Assembly (NCBI GenBank): GCA_026413225.1
Contig: CM048552.1
Coordinates: forward strand, 164,808,053 to 164,872,052
Direction of reading: 5' to 3'
DNA from: Otis tarda
Taxonomy: Eukaryota; Chordata; Aves; Otidiformes; Otididae
DNA: 64,000 nucleotides
Position numbers and translations under genes: made by a program. Below are positions 57,005 to 64,000 of the stretch, piece by piece. The notes under the pieces are model-generated. The model was not told the DNA's origin and searched no databases. It saw only the letters and a list, made by a program, of their open reading frames with translations. Positions within the stretch are counted from its first letter, which is position 1. Each line of letters begins with the position of its first letter.

Positions 57005-58289
57005 CTCATTATGATTACTGCTGTTTCCACTAATGTCTTAAGCTTATTATTTTGGATATAATGTTGTAAATTATTTCTGGTTTTCTGGTTGAGTTAAAGC
57101 ATCCATGATATGACACCTAACACTACAAAATAATGTAGTAGATAAAGAGAAAAAAATGCAGGTATAAAATATCACCAACAATTGTGTTTTTAGTATATCC
57201 ATTCTAATACATATAAGAGGGCCAGGAGTGAGTTAAAACACCAGACTATTGACAAGTTAGCTTGTTTAAATATTAGTTCAGTCTTTGTCAGCTCTGTTTC
57301 AGACGCCTCCAAAAGGCTTGTCCACAACGGATCTGCTCTAGGGTGCGGTAACTGAACAGAGTGATCCTGGCTTGGTCTGTACTATAGGGCTGGAAAATCA
57401 CCACAATCCTTCTCTTACATGGAAGAATGTGCACTCTCCATCCAGTTTAATATTTCAAAACATCAGTAGAAAAAAAGTGTTTTGCTAAAATAGTAAAAAA
57501 AAAAAAAATGTTCCATTAAAATAGGAGAGAAGCTGTCAAGGCTAAATATTAACTAGAACCTCAAAATCATATATATTCTTCTGTTTGAATACTTTTGGTG
57601 CCATTCACTAAAGAGAGATCATCTTTATTTCTCCTTGCTCCTGTCATCATAATCCTGAAAAACAGAATTTGGGGCAGATATGTCCACCTTTACTATTGTC
57701 TCAAAAGAGTCATGTTTAGTTTTACTTGCTCACAAAGAATTAGTATTATGCTGTGCTTTAATCCCAGTTATAAGGCATCACAAAACACTACTAGTAAGCT
57801 GTGTTTGTATAGAATGCAAAGGTCACAGTGTGAAAAACCTCATTTAGGAATTTCATCTAGCATGATAAGGCATCCTGCCTTACAATTTGTTTAGGACTTA
57901 GCCAAGCACCGAGACACTGATCCTGTTTACTGAGTAAGAAGGCAGGAATTGCATATCCATAGTAGGATTTATATAATTCTTAAAGATAGGCTTTGGTTAC
58001 AAAAGGAAAGTGGTTTTCCAAATTCCAATAGCATTCCATGAAATGGAATGTAGTCCCCATTCCATGAATAGAATGTATCTGAATCCAGAAAACTATTAAT
58101 GTCTTTCACCTCTTTGACTAAACTATGGAAGGTGAAAGAACATCTTCAGAGCTAATGCAAATATCAGATGAGTACTAGTATATTGTCATTCTTGTTTATG
58201 CATTTTACAGTTGGAAACTTTCCTGTCATAAGGTTTTGAATGATTCCAAGCAAATACTGACATTTCTTTTGTCTTACAGGAGCAGAAGA
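57005..58289. other. AT-rich sequence, nothing identified
   Basis: A hairpin CATTCCAT/ATGGAATG sits at 58032-58050, followed by a similar CATTCCATGAATAGAATG. The 99-codon frame at 57595-57894 has no known motif. Confidence 0.5.
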
Positions 58290-58823
58290 GGAAAGGAAAG
58301 GAAAGGAAAGGAAAGGAAAGGAAAGGAAAGGAAAGGAAAGGAAAGGAAAGGAAAGGAAAGGAAAGGAAAGGAAAGGAAAGGAAAGGAAAGGAAAGGAAAG
58401 GAAAGGAAAGGAAAGGAAAGGAAAGGAAAGGAAAGGAAAGGAAAGGAAAGGAAAGGAAAGGAAAGGAAAGGAAAGGAAAGGAAAGGAAAGGAAAGGAAAG
58501 GAAAGGAAAGGAAAGGAAAGGAAAGGAAAGGAAAGGAAAGGAAGGGAAAGGAAGGGAAAGGAAGGGAAAGGAAGGGAAAGGAAGGGAAAGGAAAGGAAAG
58601 GAAAGGAAGGGAAAGGAAAGGAAAGGAAAGGAAAGGAAAGGAAAGGAAAGGAAAGGAAAGGAAAGGAAAGGAAAGGAAAGGAAAGGAAAGAAAGGAAAGG
58701 AAAGGAAAGGAAAGGAAAAGAAAGGAAAGGAAAGGAAAGGAAAGGAAAGGAAAGGAAAGGAAAGGAAAGGAAAGGAAAGGAAAGGAAAGGAAAGGAAAGG
58801 AAAGGAAAGGAAAGGAAAGGAAA
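58290..58823. repeat. GGAAA pentanucleotide microsatellite, about 107 units
   Basis: Nearly pure GGAAA units over about 534 bp, purine on the plus strand. Variants are few: five consecutive GGAAGGGAAA-type 10-base units at 58541-58590, one more near 58606-58611, loss of one G at 58690/58691 that shifts the phase, and an A-for-G change near 58719. Open frames of 221 (plus) and 215 (minus) codons are by-products of the repeat, because the unit has no stop codon in those frames, and are not genes. Confidence 0.98.
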
Positions 58824-59603
58824 AAGTTTTCAAAGTTTCTGTCTTATTTTGTTAAGTTTTGGGGTCAAAATGAACTTTTTAGTATCTCTAGTTTTGCATA
58901 GAAACCTGACACTACTTTCAGATAGGTGAAGGTGCTTGCATAAAGTGGGACACTTTGCTTAGTACACAAAATTAGGACACTAACCTTGAATATAGAACAA
59001 TGTGTTGAACCTCCTCTGAAAAAAAAACTGGAACAGTGTTTTTCACCTCAGAGTACTTTGACATGAATGGGCAAGGATTCCCCTTGTATTTTAACTGCTA
59101 GATCAACTATTCTTCTTTGAAATTAAACATTCTATGCCCAAATATTTATTGGCAAAATTAACTTGTCTCCATAAAATATTTTAACCTGGAAAATATTTCA
59201 TTAATAAAGCAAATAAAAACAAGCAATATGAAAATATTTAACTCCATGTTTTCAGCTTGTAATTGTTTTTAATTCCATGTTGGCTTGTGTGTTCAATATC
59301 TTCAAAACATTTTTTTTCTTAAATATTGAGCATAAGCAATTATTTTATGATATATCTTACATTATTTTGGTTATTGATGAAGTAAGCATTTCAACTCAAT
59401 AGTGTTAAAATACAAACTTTTGTATATTAACTTTTTTTAAAAAAAATAAATGAATTTCTTTGTGCTCTTAAAATTTTCACAATTTTATTGGATTATGAAA
59501 GATGTAATGAAATGAGAATCAGATTATAAACTACAGTATTTTTTACTAATCCCACTACTTGCATAAAACTACAGCTAAAGTCATAGAATAATTTTGAAAC
59601 TAA
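58824..59603. other. AT-rich sequence, nothing identified
   Basis: No gene or mobile element is recognisable. Confidence 0.5.
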
Positions 59604-59713
59604 TTATGGAATCACAGAATGGCTGAGGCTGGAAGGGACGTCTAGAGGTCTTCTGGTTCAGCCCCCTATTCAAACATAGTCACCTACAGCCAGCTGCCCT
59701 GGTCTATGTCCAG
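59604..59713 (-). mobile_element. CR1 3' end of another subfamily
   Basis: TTATGGAATCACAGAATGGC, TGAGGCTGGAAGGGACG, AGGTCTTCTGGTTCAGCCCC and CTGCCCTGGTCTATGTCC make it the 3' UTR of a CR1 subfamily with GGCTGAGGCTGGAAGG rather than GGTTAGGGTTGGAAGG. About 110 bases, strongly truncated. Confidence 0.88.
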
Positions 59714-61668
59714 AAAAAAAAAAACAAAAGGAAGAAACATACACAAAACTTCACAGGATATGCTTCCGTCTCTCTCAGTCCTTCAGCACAAGATAAACTG
59801 TTTATTAAACTAGAAGCAAGAGTTCTGCTATGTATTTCAAACAAACAGGAGAGATAACTTTTTGAGGTTTTTTTTTCAATTGAAAATATATATGTGAACT
59901 TGCTTGGTGTTTACTTGCTCTTAGTTTGTTCTATATTCGTATTCTATTTTTAATAGAATTGCATTCTCCAAATGCAATGACATTACTTATTAGCACTGAC
60001 TACATTAGCTGATATAGGAAAAATGTATACATTACTCATTTAATTGCCTCAAGACTAAACTCTGAAATGCTTTTGGGACCAACAGAATCACTAGAAAAAT
60101 GAGAAAATTTGAATTCATTTTAATAGCTGAACATGATGGAACCCTTTGTCAGAGACTTCATTCATCCCATGTATGACATGTATGGAAGACAATTAATTGA
60201 CAATAAATGAAGTTTGAAAAAGTCCCTACTCTGTTTCTGTAGTCAATGAAGGCAGTGGATTATCTTAAGAGAGCAATCAAATTCTTACATGGGCTAATTT
60301 TTTTTTTTCCTTTCTTTGACTGAACAGTAAAGGAGCCTAGGAGGTCATAAACATAATTTAGGTTAGCTTAATCTAACCTGAAAATCAACTTTATGAACAA
60401 GGTATATACCATTCTCAATTAAATTGACACAATAATATAAAATGAATTTGACTATGTGAATACTACATCTATACTAGGAAATTAAATAGGGCCAAGACCT
60501 ATCATTGGAACCTGGGGAAAGTGGCACAGCACTATTCGTACCCATTTTACTAAACTTTCTTCTCCTCAGAAAGAAGTCTGGTCTAAGCCATCTATTACAA
60601 GTGACCTCTAACTCTTGATATGACCAGGAATTACCACGGAATAAGTGATCCTTGGAGAGGCCAAATCCATGTTATGGGACATAATTAAAATTTACAGCTT
60701 GGACACTCACACCTGAGCAGTGGCTTGCTGTTTTAGCAGTATACACAAAGCTTCCAGGTCTGATTTCTTAAATATTTATCTTGGACTACATATGATACAA
60801 ATTTTCTTAATGAAAGTCTGTGATTTCCAAACTTGAGATTTTTTTTTTTCAACATATTGCTTTGTAAAATCAAGTTCAGTTCCTCCACTCAAAATGTAAC
60901 AGTATTTGACATGAGGTGAACCGTGGGGCCCTGAGAAAGAGGTATAAGAACTACAGTCAATGTCTCTTTATTTCCCCTTTATCCACCACCCTAGAAGAAC
61001 ATCTAGAAATATCCTTCTAGGAAAATGCATTAAGAGCTCTAATTTTGATGGATTTTAATTAGGATGTTCCCCTTGCAGCTTTTTTAAATTATTATTATAA
61101 TGTGACAATTTAATAGTCAGGAGAGATTTGAATAGACAATTACACAAGGATAATTTCAGTTATGGATGCAGCGATATCTCTGGTACCCTTGAGGATTTGG
61201 TTTTGCAACTACAAGGGAGCCCTAATTACAGATTTTGTAAGTGAGAATTTTTCTAGTTGTTTCTTCCTGTACTGAAATTCCTTGAAAATGTGTTGTCCTC
61301 TCAGCTACATCTGACTGTGTGTTGGAGAGGCTTCCTACATATTAATGGATTTAAATATTCCAATTTCCATTATTTAGCATTATTTTTATTAAGCTATTAT
61401 AAAAAAAAAAGACTGATAGTGTATCTTTACTATCATGATTCAAAAATATCTCAGAAAAAAATATATGTTGAACAAGAACATAAAGCTTTGTAATAATTTA
61501 CATATATTTCAGTGCAGTGGTTCTAGTAACTAGTAGCTACTCTTAAAGAGTACTAGTCAGTTTTGATGTTAGATTTCCCTTAGCTACCTTCCTCTTAGTA
61601 AGTAATATTCCATGTTTAATATTTTTTTACACCTATGTGCCTTTAAGAGTATAGAATTGTAGATCTAA
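59714..61668. other. AT-rich sequence, nothing identified
   Basis: No gene or mobile element. Short poly-A/T runs only. Confidence 0.5.
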
Positions 61669-61709
61669 CCCTCCCCCCGACCCCTGACCCCCCCGCACCC
61701 CCCCGCCCC
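61669..61709 (-). repeat. C-rich tract; G-quadruplex motif on the minus strand
   Basis: C runs of 6, 4, 7, 7 and 4 are separated by one to three bases (61673-61678, 61681-61684, 61688-61694, 61698-61704, 61706-61709). The minus strand therefore has five G runs of at least four with loops of one to three bases, a standard G-quadruplex pattern; the plus strand could form an i-motif. Confidence 0.9.
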
Positions 61710-64000
61710 AGGTTCTTTATTCTTTGTATCATTAATCCTTATAGTTTATCCAGGAGTGATTGCAAAGAGTAAAATTCAGTTGAAAATCCTCAGACTTGTC
61801 CTCAAAGCTCTTTACCTTTGATAATTCTGTTCTCTTTTCCTCTTTCTATCTCTACCTCGTCTTGACTTTTGTCCTCTGTCTCTCAACATGCTTCTTTTTT
61901 TGCTACCAATTAATCTACTCCTTCTTTCCTGACTTCTACATAACAAAAGTTTCTAAAGCTCTCATTAAGTGGTTTCTCACAACATTTGTACCAAGATATG
62001 CTTCTAATTAGAAGGAAAATATTATTAAAAAATATAAAAATGATGTAAACTAGGATTTGGTTTGTTAAGGAACAAAGTGCATGATCTAACTCTGTGATAG
62101 CAGTAAACTGGAATTAAGTACTTAGGACTTTAGAGTCCTTGGTTTGATACCCTGTAATCCCACATGTTTTACTACCCATTACAACTATCCTAGTTAATGA
62201 ACAACAAATTTACGCTGCAAATCTTGATGTTATAAGAGAGGCTTTAACTATCTTGGTGTAAAAATACTGCCTCCCTTGAGAATTCTGACAATCAGTTTAA
62301 CTTTGTGACACAATTGTAGGGAACATTCTACTTCCTCATTTTATAGTCAGTGAAAATTTAGAGGAGGAAAGAAGGAAGGAAAGGGGAAACTATTCTTTTT
62401 GTGTGATCAAATTAACTACTCTTAGTTGATGAACTGTTATGAAGGTTAAAAAAAATATGTATTGAATTGTCTGTTGTATGCAATGTTTCCTCTTATCTTG
62501 GCCATTAATTTAGTAGATTAGTGTAATTCAAAACAAGCATTACAGGATGAAGACAAAAGATAAGTTGCTGAAAGACCTCCCAAAAGTCTGTTACAGCTGA
62601 AATGTTTCCTACATTATGCAATGTATGAGGTCAGAAAAGTGTGCAGAAATTCACCTCTTTGGAGTAATTTATTTCTTCAAAGTAATCTTAATATTTTTAG
62701 TAGGATTTAAAAGAGAAAATAATAAGCTATTCTTTCTCTAAGGGTGTGTGAATGTTTGTCTGTCTGTGTACATGATGACTTTAATAACTGATTGTAATAA
62801 TGATCTGTTTCATCAAGAAGAAACAGATCTATAATTAATAACAAAATAAACTAAGAAACATTATATCTCCCAAGGAGAAACACCTGTTTAAAAAAAAATA
62901 ATAATCTATTGAAGTTAAACTTGCAGAATGCTTATTAAGATGTGCAAGATAATATAGTTATTGTAAGATTCCAAATAATAGATAAATAATAATTAAAACA
63001 AACAAAAATAAAGAACCCAGACAAGTTTGCATAGGCTTGGTAACAGTGTGGAGGACAAAAACATTTAGATGAAGATGTTCTATGAATTTACAAAGAAGGC
63101 TGTATTTATATTATGAAAATGCTTATGTATAGTCTGAAATAGGATATTAAAAGCAAATGTCTTTTTAAGAAGTTGATTCTGCTTACAAAATGCCAGTTTA
63201 CCCTCTTCTTGTGTAAAGAATTAAATTTTGACAACCCTGAATACTTGGAATAGTTTCTACTGAAGGTCAGATTTTGAAAGTTATTCTCTTTAAGTACTTC
63301 CATGGATGTCTCTGGGGCTATTTGCAGAACAGACACTAGTCTAAGTTAGCAAGGAAAAAGAATCTGGCCTAAGTATAAGTTTAGTCATTTATACAATACA
63401 TTCCACACCTTGCCAAAATAGATTTTTTTTTTTAATTATAAAAATATATTAAAATATAAAAGTATAGAATAATTTGTCACTGGAAACAGCTGCTGTTCTG
63501 TAATCAGAGTCCACAAACACACAACAGTGTGTAGATATTGAAGTCGTCTACTCAGAATGTGACTGTCATCTTTTAACTCTTCACCACGGAATCAACCATC
63601 GCGTATGACATATTTAATTCTTGTAAGTTCAAAAATAAATTACTGATAAAGCGGAACAAGATTTTTGCTGCATCCTATTGAACTCATTTTATGAGAAAGC
63701 ACCACAAATAGTTATATTTATTGAGCTGATACCATGTTTTATTGTGCCTTTCAAATTTGCTGCTGAGCTAGCGCAGTGAGTAAGGGTTTGTTTGTCATTA
63801 TCATCACCTGTAAATAAATGACATCTTAAATCTTATCTGAGCTGCTGTTTCTTTGCTGGATCTAAATGCTCAGGGCAGAATAGAACAAAGTATGGTCATA
63901 AGTATGGTACAGTTTCTTGTCCACTGATTTATAACAGCCATACCAAAAGAAGTTTATACCCTATAAATCCTAACATATGTTTATCTTCCCAAACTCATTT
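61710..64000. other. AT-rich sequence, nothing identified
   Basis: No gene or mobile element is recognisable up to the window's end. Confidence 0.5.

Noticed and set aside
58259-58280. Splice-acceptor-like TTTCTTTTGTCTTACAG just before the GGAAA repeat
   Set aside because: The following sequence is repetitive and carries no plausible exon; many such tracts occur in AT-rich DNA.
58186-58901. Open frames of 215 (minus) and 221 (plus) codons
   Set aside because: They are the translation of the GGAAA repeat. The pentamer has no stops in these frames and gives a KERKG- or SFPFL-type periodic protein. No gene evidence.

Overview
The window looks like bird nuclear DNA, and I see no host protein-coding exon or RNA gene I can support. 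The avian call rests on many CR1 LINEs. Several end in the CR1 tail ATTCTATGATTCTATG or its complement, and bodies and tails occur in both orientations. Around them lie LTRs of endogenous retroviruses that I recognise as bird LTR families, starting TGT(G/C)..GGTTTAACCCC when read antisense. The background is AT-rich, rich in poly-A/T runs and full of stop codons. It reads as an intergenic desert or a very long intron. The species and chromosome cannot be named from this sequence.

Layout. 1-1.2 kb: an antisense LTR split by a second solo LTR. 2.5-3.3 kb: an LTR-like stretch. 4.3-5.9 kb: two CR1 copies joined tail to tail, with a 17-bp hairpin at the junction. 9.0, 12.4 and 14.5 kb: short CR1 remnants. 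19.2-20.8 kb: an old, nearly full 3' half of a CR1 with a perfect 17-bp inverted repeat. 21.8-22.3 kb: a CpG-rich island with a minisatellite and LTR-like promoter signals. 24.0-27.7 kb: the longest CR1, with a Cys-motif ORF1 remnant, an endonuclease and a reverse transcriptase. It is interrupted by a younger CR1 and has lost its own 3' tail. 29.6-30.9 kb: an LTR followed by a CR1 tail. 32.4, 40.4, 44.0, 46.7, 51.3, 52.5 and 56.4 kb: further LTRs, nearly all antisense. 36.4-37.5 and 41.0-41.4 kb: younger CR1 copies. 55.6 and 59.6 kb: CR1 fragments. 58.3-58.8 kb: a 534-bp GGAAA pentanucleotide repeat. 61.7 kb: a C-rich tract that would give a strong G-quadruplex on the minus strand. The rest is AT-rich sequence in which I see nothing identifiable.

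Nothing here works as a gene system. The history is layered retrotransposition: old CR1, then younger CR1 inserted into it, then LTRs and LTR-in-LTR, with microsatellite growth on top. The most unusual items are the long pure pentanucleotide array, the C-rich tract, the CpG-rich LTR-like island, the 5' foldback in the nested CR1, and a CR1 reverse transcriptase that stays open over about 314 codons except for two stops. I found no convincing undescribed biological system. Family names come from memory of bird repeat families, not from a search.
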